In this document: positions 17,090-26,376 of the stretch, in pieces
How positions within the stretch are numbered: the first letter of the stretch is position 1
Layout: each line of letters begins with the position of its first letter
Source of the DNA: an uncultured Erysipelotrichaceae bacterium
GTDB taxonomy: Bacteria; Bacillota_I; Bacilli_A; RFN20; CAG-826
Length of the DNA: 64,000 nt
Direction: 5' to 3'
NCBI GenBank assembly: GCA_902798595.1
Contig: CADBXE010000006.1
Coordinates: 1-64,000 of the forward strand
Position numbers and translations under genes: made by a program
The notes under the pieces: generated by a model
Seen by the model: only the letters and a program-made list of their open reading frames with translations
What the model was told of the DNA's origin: nothing
Database searches by the model: none

Positions 17090-18169
17090 CTATTCAGTAA
17101 CTGTTTCCTCTTTAACAGGATAACGTTGATTGATCTTGATTAATGGTCCATAAATCGCCATGAACGCGAGAGTGGAAATTAATCCAGATAATGGAATGTA
17201 GAAGGCGTTATATTCTAATGCCGCTTTTAATGAGTATCCATACACTACAATTGAAGAAGCGTTAGAACCGATATATCTCACAACTGTGGATAATAAACCA
17301 GCTACGAAAATGAAGATTAAACCTTTGACGTTGTAGTTCTTTTGTTCTTTGGAGAAAACGAACTTTCTGAAGAAGCCCATCACAGCCACAGAACCGAAAC
17401 CAATTAAGTAGTCAAATGGATAGCAAGCAAAGCCATAGCCATCAGTTAAACATGTTAATAAACCATACACGATACCACCGGCAATGAAACCATGTTGCGG
17501 ACCATGTCTTAAGGCAATAATCATTAATGGCAACATTTGGAAATTAATAGAACCACCTGTTGGGCCAACTGGAATCTTGATGAAGTTAAGGACGAAAGCA
17601 AGAGAAATTAACATGCCTTCTTCAACGATTTCTCTCACTGTATGTTGTTTGTTGCTCGCCATTGTGAAGGCAAAGGCAAAGTTAGTAAAAGCAATACCTA
17701 AACCGCTACCCCAAGATAGAGAAACATCATGTAATGAAGCTTCAAAACCTTCTTGGCTAGCATCACCAACGATTTTAGCGTATTCCACAACAGCATTTTC
17801 ATCTGCTTTAAAGAATTCTTTACTTAAGATAATCATGCACATCGCAAGTAAGAAGAACATACCTCCAGCGGTTAATAACTCTTTTTTGAATTTGCTAGCG
17901 ACAGCAAAGCCGATACCAAAGACAATTAAGCCTAATGTGATGTACATTGTGTAATTTAATTTGAAATTAGAAGTGAAGTAGGTAATTAGGTTTACGTTAT
18001 AAACGTAATCTGTCTTACTTATCCTATCCCATGTTGTTGTGTCATAAACCGCTTCTCTGATTTCATAATTAAGAATTGGTAAGAACATAAATAAGATGGC
18101 TAAGACTGCGCTACCAATAGCGAAAAGCCAACCATATTTAGCCCAAAAGTTTTGAGTTTTTTCTTCCAT
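17090..18169 (-). CDS. thiT: Thiamine ECF transporter substrate-binding subunit with N-terminal extension
   Basis: A 359-residue membrane protein. The C-terminal ~180 residues match ThiT: E-E-G-M-L-I-S-L-A-F-V-L, P-T-G-G-S-I-N-F-Q-M-L-P, R-H-G-P-Q-H-G-F and Y-P-F-D-Y. ThiT captures thiamine and works with the shared ECF energising module, which is not in this window. ThiT proteins are usually about 190 residues; here some 170 residues with four more hydrophobic segments precede the domain. AAGGAGG lies just before the ATG. The TPP riboswitch upstream confirms the vitamin. Confidence 0.92.
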   Translation of the reverse strand: MEEKTQNFWAKYGWLFAIGSAVLAILFMFLPILNYEIREAVYDTTTWDRISKTDYVYNVNLITYFTSNFKLNYTMYITLGLIVFGIGFAVASKFKKELLTAGGMFFLLAMCMIILSKEFFKADENAVVEYAKIVGDASQEGFEASLHDVSLSWGSGLGIAFTNFAFAFTMASNKQHTVREIVEEGMLISLAFVLNFIKIPVGPTGGSINFQMLPLMIIALRHGPQHGFIAGGIVYGLLTCLTDGYGFACYPFDYLIGFGSVAVMGFFRKFVFSKEQKNYNVKGLIFIFVAGLLSTVVRYIGSNASSIVVYGYSLKAALEYNAFYIPLSGLISTLAFMAIYGPLIKINQRYPVKEETVTE

Positions 18170-18183
18170 AATTGGACCTCCTT

Positions 18184-18214
18184 AAAAATAAAAACCCTCA
18201 AACTAGTCGAGGGA
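18184..18214 (-). terminator. Terminator of the TPP riboswitch expression platform
   Basis: On the minus strand CCCTC-gactagtt-TGAGGG is followed by TTTTTATTTTT. Its 5' arm can instead pair with GAGGGAAC at the 3' end of the aptamer (an antiterminator), so TPP binding should favour termination. Confidence 0.87.
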
Positions 18215-18233
18215 AGAACAGTTTTAAATAAAA

Positions 18234-18322
18234 AAGTTCCCTCCGCTAGAATTACCTAGATCAGGTACGGTCGGTCCCAAGAAGGACCCTCTCAGCCGAA
18301 TTTCGTTCAGCTCCCACCAGTA
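18234..18322 (-). promoter_or_regulatory. TPP riboswitch (THI element)
   Basis: Minus-strand core elements are GGGAGC, CGGCTGAGAGGG (18285-18300), the pyrophosphate-site ACCGACCG, CCTGATCTAGGTAAT (18251-18265) and AGCGGAGGGA, in the order of the THI box. It controls thiT by transcription attenuation. Confidence 0.97.
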
Positions 18323-18350
18323 ATCATAAACTTTTGTTTAAGTAATGCAA
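18323..18350 (-). promoter_or_regulatory. Promoter of the TPP riboswitch transcript
   Basis: Minus strand TTGCAT (18350-18345), 16 bp, TATGAT (18328-18323), just upstream of the aptamer. Confidence 0.7.
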
Positions 18351-18436
18351 ATGGATTTTTGTCACATACGCGATATAAATCAGTAACATTTATAATGTTG
18401 TTGTGTTATAGTTATTACAGTTTTGGAGGAACTCCC

Positions 18437-19381
18437 ATGAAAGAAAAAGATATCAAGGAAAATGTTGAGGGTTTAGAAGAAGAACAAGAAGAATCTAAAC
18501 CTTACCAATTCATTGTTGAAGAAAAAAGAAAAGACCTTTTTAAGGCATACGTTAAACAAAGAAGAATTAGCAACATCTTAATGGTTGCGGTTCTTGTCGC
18601 AATTGTTGGCGTGATGTTCTTAATTATGAATAATAACCAAATCTTAAAAATCGTTGGCTATTGTTCAGCAGGCGCTCTTCTCTTAGGTATGATCCTTTAC
18701 TACGTTTTAAGTAGAAAGGGCTTTCCAAATAAGACTAAAGACTATATGGCTTCTGTCACTCAAATCTTAAGAGACAGACAATTCAAAGACACATATGAAA
18801 ATGTGAGCTACAATCCAGAAGAAAAAATGGTCACAACTGATTTCTCTGGCGATGGCATTTACAAAGAAATAGCCGGCACCAATTCCAGAAACATTGTGAG
18901 AATGGAATATAAAGGTCATCACGTCTTATATGGCGAAGTTGCCTTATTAAGACCTGCACAAAAAAGAGTGCAAGTCCCACCTTTATTTGTTGGAAAATAC
19001 ATTTCCTTACCAAATGAATTAGAATTCGAAGGCCGTTTTGTCATCGTTTACAAGAATCCTAAACAACCATACGATTTACCAAACGATGTTGACGATTTGG
19101 TGGCCCTAGAAGAAAAAGAAGATTTAGTTGTTTATGGACCAGAAGGCGCTGATTTCCGTAAGGTTTTAGGCAGTAACTTTGTTAATGATGTCCGTAGATT
19201 TAGATTAGACAATCGTCTATTCAATATCAACATTGCCGTTTGGGCCGGTCATTCCGCTGCATACTTAAGTTATGATGACGCAGTAATGGCTATCCCATTT
19301 GACAAGCCATTTGACTACGAAGGATTTGAACAATCCTGCAAAGATGTTGATTCAATCGTTAAGTTATTAGCGGGAGAATAA
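18437..19381 (+). CDS. Conserved membrane protein of unknown function, first gene of the t6A cluster
   Basis: Not recognised. From ATG 18437 (GGAGGA at 18424-18429) the protein has 314 residues: an acidic N-terminus, two membrane helices (about 48-66 and 74-92) and a ~210-residue cytoplasmic domain with G-K-Y-I-S-L-P-N-E-L. The frame also extends upstream but without a ribosome binding site. It ends 1 nt before the DUF402 gene and seems co-transcribed with the t6A genes. Confidence 0.7.
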   Translation: MKEKDIKENVEGLEEEQEESKPYQFIVEEKRKDLFKAYVKQRRISNILMVAVLVAIVGVMFLIMNNNQILKIVGYCSAGALLLGMILYYVLSRKGFPNKTKDYMASVTQILRDRQFKDTYENVSYNPEEKMVTTDFSGDGIYKEIAGTNSRNIVRMEYKGHHVLYGEVALLRPAQKRVQVPPLFVGKYISLPNELEFEGRFVIVYKNPKQPYDLPNDVDDLVALEEKEDLVVYGPEGADFRKVLGSNFVNDVRRFRLDNRLFNINIAVWAGHSAAYLSYDDAVMAIPFDKPFDYEGFEQSCKDVDSIVKLLAGE

Positions 19382-19382
19382 T

Positions 19383-19913
19383 ATGTCATCCGTCGGACGT
19401 TGGTATAGCATCCGTTGTTATAAACATAATGGTGCCTTACATCGTGTTTGGGACCGTGGTTTAGTTTTAGAAAACAACGAAGACTATCTAGTCATAGCGA
19501 CTAAAAAGGCCAAGGTTATTGAGGCCAATGGCCGCTGCTGGTTTACTAAAGAACCAGCGGTTACCATCTTTTCTAAAAAGGAATGGTGGAATGTTATCTG
19601 TATGTTGAAAAAAGATGGCGTTTGCTACTACTGCAATATCGCTTCTCCAAGCATCATCGATAAAGACTCAATCAAATACATCGATTATGATTTAGACGCC
19701 AAACTCTTTCATGACAATGAAATTAGAGTTTTAGATGAAAAAGAATATCTACATCATAAAAATACCTATCAATATAGTGACGAATTAGATGCGGTTCTAA
19801 AGAACCAAACAAAAATCATCGTTGAAAGAATGCGTAAACGCGAATTCCCATTTAATGATGATTTAATCAACAACTATTTCGCACAATATTTAGAAAGCAC
19901 AAAGAAAGAATAA
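19383..19913 (+). CDS. DUF402 family protein, probable nucleoside di/triphosphatase
   Basis: A 176-residue DUF402 protein related to NtdP-type nucleoside di- and triphosphatases of Bacillota. Typical segments are R-W-Y-S-I-R-C-Y-K-H-N-G near the start, W-F-T-K-E-P-A-V, Y-Y-C-N-I-A-S-P and Y-I-D-Y-D-L-D. The length fits the family. It lies between a membrane gene (1 nt) and tsaE (1 nt), so it belongs to the operon. The exact substrate cannot be told. Confidence 0.8.
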   Translation: MSSVGRWYSIRCYKHNGALHRVWDRGLVLENNEDYLVIATKKAKVIEANGRCWFTKEPAVTIFSKKEWWNVICMLKKDGVCYYCNIASPSIIDKDSIKYIDYDLDAKLFHDNEIRVLDEKEYLHHKNTYQYSDELDAVLKNQTKIIVERMRKREFPFNDDLINNYFAQYLESTKKE

Positions 19914-19914
19914 A

Positions 19915-20361
19915 ATGGAATATCAAATTACTACAAGAAGCGCCGAAGAAACAATGCAACTTGGGCAGAAATTTGTTGCCCTCTGTAAACCTGGTTCAAC
20001 ATTCTGTTTAACCGGTGATTTAGGCGCAGGAAAAACCACTCTTGTTAGAGGTATTGCCAAAGCTTTAAACATTAAAAGCGTTGTTCAATCTCCAACATTC
20101 AACATTATGAAAGTTTACTTCGATGGTGATAGACCACTCATCCACATTGATGCCTATCGTCTCGCGGATGTGAATACCGATATTGGTTTAGATGAATACA
20201 TTGGTTATGAAACCGGTATTACCGTTATTGAATGGCCAGAATTCATTAAAGATCTCATCCCAGAAACCGCCATTGAAGTGAATATTACTCACGTCCAAGA
20301 TAACGTGAGAAACATTAAGATTACAAGCGATGATAAAGAGCTTATGGAGGGATTAAAGTAA
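19915..20361 (+). CDS. tsaE: tRNA t6A synthesis ATPase TsaE
   Basis: A 148-residue P-loop ATPase that cycles the TsaB-TsaD complex during synthesis of N6-threonylcarbamoyladenosine on tRNAs reading ANN codons. Walker A is G-D-L-G-A-G-K-T-T, followed by S-P-T-F-N and I-D-A-Y-R-L, as in the family. Its stop overlaps the tsaB start by one base. Confidence 0.95.
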   Translation: MEYQITTRSAEETMQLGQKFVALCKPGSTFCLTGDLGAGKTTLVRGIAKALNIKSVVQSPTFNIMKVYFDGDRPLIHIDAYRLADVNTDIGLDEYIGYETGITVIEWPEFIKDLIPETAIEVNITHVQDNVRNIKITSDDKELMEGLK

Positions 20362-20942
20362 TGATTACAGTTCTATTAGATTCCTCAAATACCAACCTTT
20401 CAGTTGGCATTGCCAAAGATAACCTCTTATTGGAATACATTTCTTATGAAGCTTGGCAAAGACAATCAGAATATATGATTGTGGAACTTAACAAGCTTTT
20501 AGAGAAACACAACATCCAAAAAGAAGACATTAAAGAAGTAGTTGTCGCTAAAGGTCCTGGCTCATATACAGGCGTTCGCATCGCGATTACAATCGCTAAA
20601 ACAATCGCGGTTGCATTGGATGCTAAGCTATATGCAGTTAGTTCGTTAAGAGCACAAAAAGATGGTGTACGTCCGTCGATTTGTTTAATCAACGCGAGAA
20701 GTGGTCGTTCTTACGTTGGTGTGTATGAAGACCAAAAAATCTTACTCAATGACTGCATTATGAAAAACGATGAAGTCATGAACTACATTAAAGATCATCC
20801 AGACTACAGTGTCTGTGGTGAAACCAAATATTTAAACATTGAAGGTGTGATGGCTAACAATCTTCAAGAGATGTTAAACCTTAAAGATTCATTAGAATCC
20901 ATTAACCCACTTTCATTGAAACCAGTGTACATGAAGGACTAA
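20361..20942 (+). CDS. tsaB: tRNA t6A synthesis scaffold TsaB
   Basis: A 193-residue ASKHA-fold partner of TsaD: D-S-S-N-T-N-L-S-V at the start and G-P-G-S-Y-T-G-V-R-I are its usual signatures. It lacks the metal-binding His motif of TsaD, as expected for the non-catalytic subunit. Slightly shorter than many TsaB proteins. Confidence 0.93.
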   Translation: MITVLLDSSNTNLSVGIAKDNLLLEYISYEAWQRQSEYMIVELNKLLEKHNIQKEDIKEVVVAKGPGSYTGVRIAITIAKTIAVALDAKLYAVSSLRAQKDGVRPSICLINARSGRSYVGVYEDQKILLNDCIMKNDEVMNYIKDHPDYSVCGETKYLNIEGVMANNLQEMLNLKDSLESINPLSLKPVYMKD

Positions 20943-20943
20943 T

Positions 20944-21417
20944 ATGCAAAACCTATTCGTGAACATTAGAGAGGCAAAAATAGATGATCTCAAAGTCATC
21001 ATGGAAATCGAAGGCTTATGTTTTCCTCATGGGGCTTGGAGAGAAGAAAATATCCTTTACGAACTAAAGGAAAATCCGGTAGCCCATTTCTGGGTTATTG
21101 AACTCTCAATTAATAACGAACAGGGTTACCAAGTAGTTGGCTTCTGTGATTATTGGGAAACATTCGATAGCGCGACAATTTGTCAAATCGCTGTTCATCC
21201 ATATTTGCAAAGAAAGCAATTAGGCTCAGCGATGATGGATGAAATCTATAACGACTGCTATGCGAAAAAAGTAAGAACACTAACTCTTGAAGTTAGAACC
21301 AATAACACATCCGCTATTAACTTCTATAAGAAACATGGTTTCAAAATTGAAACAACAAAACCGCATTATTACGATAACGGTGATGATGCATATTACATGA
21401 TTTTACAGGTGAAATAA
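20944..21417 (+). CDS. rimI: GNAT acetyltransferase, RimI-type
   Basis: A 157-residue GNAT protein with I-A-V-H-P-Y-L-Q-R-K-Q-L-G-S-A (acetyl-CoA loop) and L-E-V-R-T-N-N-T-S-A-I-N-F-Y-K-K-H-G-F, the RimI signature. RimI acetylates the N-terminus of ribosomal protein S18 in E. coli and often sits between tsaB and tsaD, as here (1-nt gaps). Confidence 0.92.
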   Translation: MQNLFVNIREAKIDDLKVIMEIEGLCFPHGAWREENILYELKENPVAHFWVIELSINNEQGYQVVGFCDYWETFDSATICQIAVHPYLQRKQLGSAMMDEIYNDCYAKKVRTLTLEVRTNNTSAINFYKKHGFKIETTKPHYYDNGDDAYYMILQVK

Positions 21418-21418
21418 C

Positions 21419-22438
21419 ATGGCATTAATATTAGCAATAGAATCAAGTTGTGATGAAACAAGCGTGGCAATTACCAAGGATGGTAAGCTCCTTTCTAATG
21501 TCATCAACACACAAATAGAAGTCCACCAAAAATATGGTGGCGTTATGCCTGAGATTGCTTCTAGACTTCACTGTGAGAATATCTCATTAGTCTTAAAAGA
21601 AGCTTTAGAAAAGGCTGACGTTAAATTGGAAGACATCGATGCCTTTGCAGTTACAAGAGGCCCAGGTCTTATCGGTGCGCTTCATGTGGGAATGCAATGC
21701 GCTAAAACACTAGCAATGCTCTACAAGAAACCATTAATTCCAGTCCATCACTTAGCGGGACACATTTACGCTAATGAATTTAATGAAGAACTTAAGTTCC
21801 CAATGTTAGCGGTTGTCGTCAGTGGTGGTAACTCCGAATTAGTCATCATGAAAGACCATATGAACTTTGAAATCATTGGTGAAACAAGAGATGACGCGAT
21901 TGGTGAATGTTACGATAAAGTAGCTAGAGTCTTGGGACTACCTTATCCAGGTGGTATCCCAATCGATAAATTAGCCAAAGAAGGCGAACATACATATCAC
22001 TTACCGACACCATTAAGTGGCGAACATACTTATGATATGTCTTTCTCTGGTCTGAAGACCAATGTCATTAATTTAGTGCATAATCTCCAACAAAAAGGAG
22101 AAGAAATAAGAGTGGCCGATATGTGCCGTAGCTTCCAAGATGTCGCTGTCGGTATGGTCGTCTCAAGAGCGGTTAAAGCCATCAAAGAATATGACGTTAA
22201 ACAAGTCGTTCTCGCGGGTGGTGTATCCGCTAACTCGTACCTACGTGCAGAGATGCAAAAAGAGTGTGATAAATTAGGCGCTCACATCATCATTCCACCA
22301 ATGTGGTGCTGCACAGATAATGCAGCAATGATTGCAAAGGTCGCTGAACACTTGTATGATATGAAGGTTTTCGCTGGACTAGATTTAGGGGTTGATCCTA
22401 ACTGGTCTATCGAAAAATGGAACGAATTCCAAAATTAA
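21419..22438 (+). CDS. tsaD: tRNA threonylcarbamoyladenosine synthase TsaD
   Basis: A 339-residue catalytic subunit that transfers threonylcarbamoyl to tRNA A37. The metal-binding H-H-L-A-G-H is present, with E-S-S-C-D-E-T-S at the start, S-G-G-N-S-E-L and D-D-A-I-G-E-C-Y-D-K. Full length, and last of the four clustered t6A genes. The TsaC/YwlC enzyme that supplies the carbamoyl-adenylate is not in this window. Confidence 0.97.
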   Translation: MALILAIESSCDETSVAITKDGKLLSNVINTQIEVHQKYGGVMPEIASRLHCENISLVLKEALEKADVKLEDIDAFAVTRGPGLIGALHVGMQCAKTLAMLYKKPLIPVHHLAGHIYANEFNEELKFPMLAVVVSGGNSELVIMKDHMNFEIIGETRDDAIGECYDKVARVLGLPYPGGIPIDKLAKEGEHTYHLPTPLSGEHTYDMSFSGLKTNVINLVHNLQQKGEEIRVADMCRSFQDVAVGMVVSRAVKAIKEYDVKQVVLAGGVSANSYLRAEMQKECDKLGAHIIIPPMWCCTDNAAMIAKVAEHLYDMKVFAGLDLGVDPNWSIEKWNEFQN

Positions 22439-22490
22439 AGTGACAAAGTTATCAAAGATAACTAGAATAAAAGTTAAGGAGCATATTAAT

Positions 22491-23882
22491 ATGGAACCTA
22501 TGAAGATTACCAATTTCGAACTCTATGACATCGTCCTTAACGGCGACCAAGAAGAGATTAATTCCTTAGAAACATTAGAACTTGAAGGTTGGGTCAAAAC
22601 CAACCGCGATAACGGTTCTATCGGTTTCGTGGAATTTAATGACGGCACATATTTTAAGAGTGTGCAGTTAGTATATAACGATAAGTGCGCTAATCACGAT
22701 ATCTTATCAAGCCTTAAGACCGGTGCGGCTATTAAAGTCACTGGTAAATTAGTTTTAACTCCAGATAATAAACAACCATTTGAAATTGCTGTGGAATCCT
22801 GTTCCTTAGAAGGTGATGTCGCTGATGACTATCCACTTCAAAAGAAGAGGCACAGCTTTGAATTCTTAAGAGAAATCGCCCACATTAGACCAAGAGCGAA
22901 TACTTTCCAAGCGGTCTATCGTGTGAGAAGTGTTCTTTCCTTTGCGATTCATGAATTCTTCCAAAACAATGGTTTCATTTATGTCCACACACCATTGATC
23001 ACCACTAACGATGGTGAAGGTGCTGGTAACGTCTTTGACGTTGTCACACACGACACAAAAGATCCAAACAGCTTCTATGGTCGCAAGGTCAACTTAACAG
23101 TTACTGGTCAATTGCACGTTGAACCTTTCGCCTTAGCCTTTAGAGATGTTTATACATTCGGTCCAGCCTTTAGAGCGGAACACTCCAATACAGTTCGTCA
23201 CGCTTCTGAATTCTGGATGGTGGAACCAGAAATGGCGTTCACTGATTTAGAAGGTAACATGAATGTTATTGAAGACTGTGTGAAGTTCTGCATTAACTAC
23301 ATCATGTCTGCTTGTCCACAAGAAATGGAATTCTTCAACAACATGATTGATAAGACATTATTAGAAAGACTCAATCACGTCGCTAATAGTGACTTCAAGA
23401 GAATGACATACACTGAAGGTGTTGAACTCTTAAAGAAAGCGGTCGCTGAAGGCCATAAATTCGAAAACAACAATATCGAATGGGGTATGGACTTACAAAG
23501 CGAACATGAAAGATATCTCACCGAAGAAATCGTTAAGGGTCCATTATTCTTAACCGATTATCCAAAAGAAATTAAAGCCTTCTATATGAGAGAAAACGAT
23601 GATGGTAAGACCGTTGCTGCTTGTGACTTATTAGTCCCAGCCGTTGGCGAACTCGTCGGTGGTTCTCAAAGAGAAGAAAGATATGACATCTTACTCAAGA
23701 AGATGCAAAAACTCGGTAACGATAAGGAATTAGACTGGTACTTAGATACCCGTAGATACGGTGGCTGCAAACACTCTGGTTTCGGTATCGGATTCGACAG
23801 ATTATTAATGTACATCACCGGTATGCAAAACATCCGTGATGTCCAACCATATCCAAGAACAAGCAATAGCATTAAATACTAG
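22491..23882 (+). CDS. asnS: Asparaginyl-tRNA synthetase
   Basis: A 463-residue class II synthetase with an N-terminal OB anticodon-binding domain (about 25-115) and the catalytic domain: motif 2 F-R-A-E-H-S, W-M-V-E-P-E and motif 3 G-F-G-I-G-F-D-R-L-L. ATG 22491 is chosen because AAGGAG (22476-22481) lies 9 nt upstream; the frame also runs 33 codons further upstream into tsaD without support. tsaD ends 52 nt before. Confidence 0.96.
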   Translation: MEPMKITNFELYDIVLNGDQEEINSLETLELEGWVKTNRDNGSIGFVEFNDGTYFKSVQLVYNDKCANHDILSSLKTGAAIKVTGKLVLTPDNKQPFEIAVESCSLEGDVADDYPLQKKRHSFEFLREIAHIRPRANTFQAVYRVRSVLSFAIHEFFQNNGFIYVHTPLITTNDGEGAGNVFDVVTHDTKDPNSFYGRKVNLTVTGQLHVEPFALAFRDVYTFGPAFRAEHSNTVRHASEFWMVEPEMAFTDLEGNMNVIEDCVKFCINYIMSACPQEMEFFNNMIDKTLLERLNHVANSDFKRMTYTEGVELLKKAVAEGHKFENNNIEWGMDLQSEHERYLTEEIVKGPLFLTDYPKEIKAFYMRENDDGKTVAACDLLVPAVGELVGGSQREERYDILLKKMQKLGNDKELDWYLDTRRYGGCKHSGFGIGFDRLLMYITGMQNIRDVQPYPRTSNSIKY

Positions 23883-23893
23883 GAGGTAACGCC

Positions 23894-24046
23894 ATGATAG
23901 AAGAAGTTGTCGATAGTGAAAAACTTGCCCGCAAGGCACGTCTTAAAACACGTCTATTATGGATCGTTATTGCGCTAGATATCCTCATCTTTGGATATGC
24001 GGCTTACGAGATAATAGCCATTATCATCAAGTTAATTAATAATTAA
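23894..24046 (+). CDS. Small single-pass membrane protein
   Basis: A 50-residue protein with a charged N-terminus (I-E-E-V-V-D-S-E-K) and one long hydrophobic helix (about 21-48). AGGAGGT (23881-23887), which begins right after the asnS stop codon, is among the best ribosome binding sites of the window, so it is translated with asnS. Function unknown. Terminator directly after it. Confidence 0.75.
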   Translation: MIEEVVDSEKLARKARLKTRLLWIVIALDILIFGYAAYEIIAIIIKLINN

Positions 24047-24051
24047 AAAAA

Positions 24052-24080
24052 GAACCTCTCACTCGAGAGGTTTTCTTTTA
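24052..24080 (+). terminator. Terminator after asnS and the small membrane gene
   Basis: AACCTCTC-actc-GAGAGGTT with TTCTTTT after it. The convergent gene ends at 24078, so it may serve both strands. Confidence 0.88.
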
Positions 24081-24746
24081 TTGTTGAACTGGTTGATTGT
24101 TTGTTGGTGGTGTAGGAGTGTTTTGATCAAAGTTATCAAGACTCTTTTCAAACACTTTCTTAGAGAGTTTAATCGCTCTAATGGTTCTTGCTAAATATGC
24201 TTGAGCGGCAATCATGTACCAAGTACCACCGACAACTACACATGGAACATAAATATATGACCAGATAGCTTCTACGGCAAAGTGTGGTTGATTCGCTAAC
24301 TTTGGCCAATCAGAGATAACTTTCCATTTGCCAAAGAATGTGGCGTAGATTTCTGGATCACTGAAATCCCAAGTGAATAATAATGTTCCAAAACCATTAG
24401 TGGTGTTAAATGGATCGTATGTCCAATCTTTCACAATTGCGTTTCTAATGAGAATGGTGGCCACACCAACAATGATAATGAGAATACCAATCCAAGCTTG
24501 TTTAATGAATTGACGGATATTCTTTTTAGCGGCATATTTTCTTAATTGATGTGGTGTTGTAACGATGTGGTTTGTCACGACATCACTCACTAAGGTATCG
24601 CACTTCTTGCCTTGCCACTTCATGGTTCTAATCATGATTGAGCCAATCACACCGATAAGAACAAAGATAATAATGACGATGAAAAGAAGGGCGATAATCA
24701 CTCTCTTGTCATTTTCTGTCATTTTAATCAATAGTGCTGGATTCAT
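24078..24746 (-). CDS. Membrane protein of unknown function
   Basis: Not recognised. 222 residues with three or four hydrophobic helices (about 15-38, 83-103, 160-185), a Trp/Phe-rich loop between the second and third, and a Thr/Pro/Gln-rich tail. It follows the acidic membrane gene on the same strand: that gene's TGA is part of the TGAGGTAAATA that precedes this ATG, so the two are coupled. Confidence 0.65.
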   Translation of the reverse strand: MNPALLIKMTENDKRVIIALLFIVIIIFVLIGVIGSIMIRTMKWQGKKCDTLVSDVVTNHIVTTPHQLRKYAAKKNIRQFIKQAWIGILIIIVGVATILIRNAIVKDWTYDPFNTTNGFGTLLFTWDFSDPEIYATFFGKWKVISDWPKLANQPHFAVEAIWSYIYVPCVVVGGTWYMIAAQAYLARTIRAIKLSKKVFEKSLDNFDQNTPTPPTNNQPVQQ

Positions 24747-24754
24747 TATTTACC

Positions 24755-25414
24755 TCAATCATCAAATCTAATATCAACACCGCTGTCGGTGTCGTCTTCA
24801 TATTCATCAGCGTCAAAGGAATCATTATTTCCTCTTGGCTTATAAACTTCTAGGATTTCATTGCTTTCATCTCTCATGACTGGCTGGTCATTAAATGGAT
24901 CTAAGAAATCCGCGAGTGGTGCATCATCTGCATTTTCATCAGAGAGTAATTCATTACTCGCTGGTTCTGATTCTGGTTCTGGCTCAGGCATTGGCGCTGG
25001 AGCAGGAGCAGGTGCAGGAGCAGGTTCGGGCTTAACTTCCTCTTGGAAGCAGGCTTGTTCTACAGTTTCAGGTTCTCTCATTGGAGTAACTACAGGAGCT
25101 GCCTTTGGTTGTTCGTTATATATTTCTTCAAACACATTATTGGTTTGCTGATTCTGTATAGGGGCTTGTTGTTGAGGTTGTGGTTGTGGGTTTCTAGCCG
25201 CTTCCTCAGCCTCTCTTTTTAGTCTAAGTTGTTTATCTTCAGGTAATTCTGGGAAGAATTTTTGACCAGTGAAGAAATAGAAGATAGATTTAAATAGTTG
25301 GAAAACAAACGCGAGAAGGCCAATCACCGCGAAAAGCGCCAATACTACTAAGAAGAATGGGCATAAAATAACATAGAGTATACCGCGTCCGAACGCCTTG
25401 AGTAAATCCACCAT
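24755..25414 (-). CDS. Membrane protein with long acidic, Pro-Ala-Glu-rich tail
   Basis: Not recognised. 219 residues. One long hydrophobic region (about 10-45) is followed by a disordered tail rich in Gln/Pro, a P-E-(P-A)5 repeat at about 130-145, and a very acidic end. No ribosome binding site precedes ATG; TAAAAT lies 9 nt upstream, so leaderless initiation is possible. It resembles cytoplasmic tethers of cell-envelope proteins, but that is only an impression. Confidence 0.6.
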   Translation of the reverse strand: MVDLLKAFGRGILYVILCPFFLVVLALFAVIGLLAFVFQLFKSIFYFFTGQKFFPELPEDKQLRLKREAEEAARNPQPQPQQQAPIQNQQTNNVFEEIYNEQPKAAPVVTPMREPETVEQACFQEEVKPEPAPAPAPAPAPMPEPEPESEPASNELLSDENADDAPLADFLDPFNDQPVMRDESNEILEVYKPRGNNDSFDADEYEDDTDSGVDIRFDD

Positions 25415-25426
25415 AGTAATATTATT

Positions 25427-26320
25427 TTAAATATTAGACTCTCTATTTAGCAAACAATTTTGAAAGAAACTTGTTATTGCAATTCCAAGAGGGAATAAAC
25501 CAAAGAGCATAAAGCCCATTGGTTTATCTATTTTCGTAAAGAATAAAACAAATAAAACAAACATGATTAGGAAGTTTATTCCTAAAACAACATACACCAA
25601 TGGTTTCTTACAAACGGCAATATTAAATAATAAAAACATTCCAAAATAGAACGACAACGCAATGAACGCTAGTGATGGTGGTCGATAGGTAAAAGCGAAG
25701 ATTAAGCCAATCGCTAAACAAGCAAGTAATCCTACTATATAAGGAATAAAAGAGTTAACACGTGTATTAGTTTCGACACCAATCTTCTTAATTTCTGTTA
25801 ATAAAACAAAGTGAGTTAAAGAACACTGCGCTAAGGCCACAAATAAGAGGAATAGGTGTCTTAATTCTTCGCGATATTGGAAATCAGTGAGCTTAAGAAT
25901 GAATAAAAGTTTATCTTCAAAGTTCTCATTGCTTAAGAAATTCACAAGCGGAATAAAGGCGTAACTCAATATTACTTCAATTAATACCGAGCAGAGAATC
26001 ATCCAGAAAGGATTGATCTTCTTGTCTAAAAGTAAACCAATTACAAAGCCTGAGCATATTGCAGGGACAACATAAAACAAAGTGTCAAATGGGTTGAAAA
26101 TCATGCATAAGCCAATACTCGCAATAGCGTAGATGATGTAGTACTTCTTTTGACAGAAATAAGAAACAACCGCACTGACAAATGGTAATAACAAAATAAG
26201 TAAAACCATCATAAGTGGCACATAAGTATCAAGGACAATAAAAACTAGGTTTATTGCCGTCATGATGGCCATATATGTGATGTTATGCACCAATGTTGTC
26301 TTTTTGCTAAAAAGCGCCAT
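25427..26320 (-). CDS. Polytopic membrane protein, possibly DUF2232/ECF-type
   Basis: 297 residues with about nine hydrophobic helices. The opening (short charged end, helix, then Y-V-P-L-M-M-V-L-L-I-L-L-L-P-F) resembles YybS/DUF2232 proteins and ECF substrate subunits, but I cannot confirm the family. TAAAAT (complement of 26327-26332) is exactly 6 nt before ATG, with no ribosome binding site: a leaderless start. It diverges from the thioredoxin-like lipoprotein gene. Confidence 0.65.
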   Translation of the reverse strand: MALFSKKTTLVHNITYMAIMTAINLVFIVLDTYVPLMMVLLILLLPFVSAVVSYFCQKKYYIIYAIASIGLCMIFNPFDTLFYVVPAICSGFVIGLLLDKKINPFWMILCSVLIEVILSYAFIPLVNFLSNENFEDKLLFILKLTDFQYREELRHLFLLFVALAQCSLTHFVLLTEIKKIGVETNTRVNSFIPYIVGLLACLAIGLIFAFTYRPPSLAFIALSFYFGMFLLFNIAVCKKPLVYVVLGINFLIMFVLFVLFFTKIDKPMGFMLFGLFPLGIAITSFFQNCLLNRESNI

Positions 26321-26376
26321 ATAAATATTTTACATTTTTTGTGAACAAAAATAACAAAAACTCGTATACTTTTTGT

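Noticed and set aside
24861-25151. A plus-strand frame with Gly-Ala-Gly-Ala repeats
   Set aside because: It is the antisense of the Pro-Ala-Glu repeat of the 24755-25414 protein and has no start signals.
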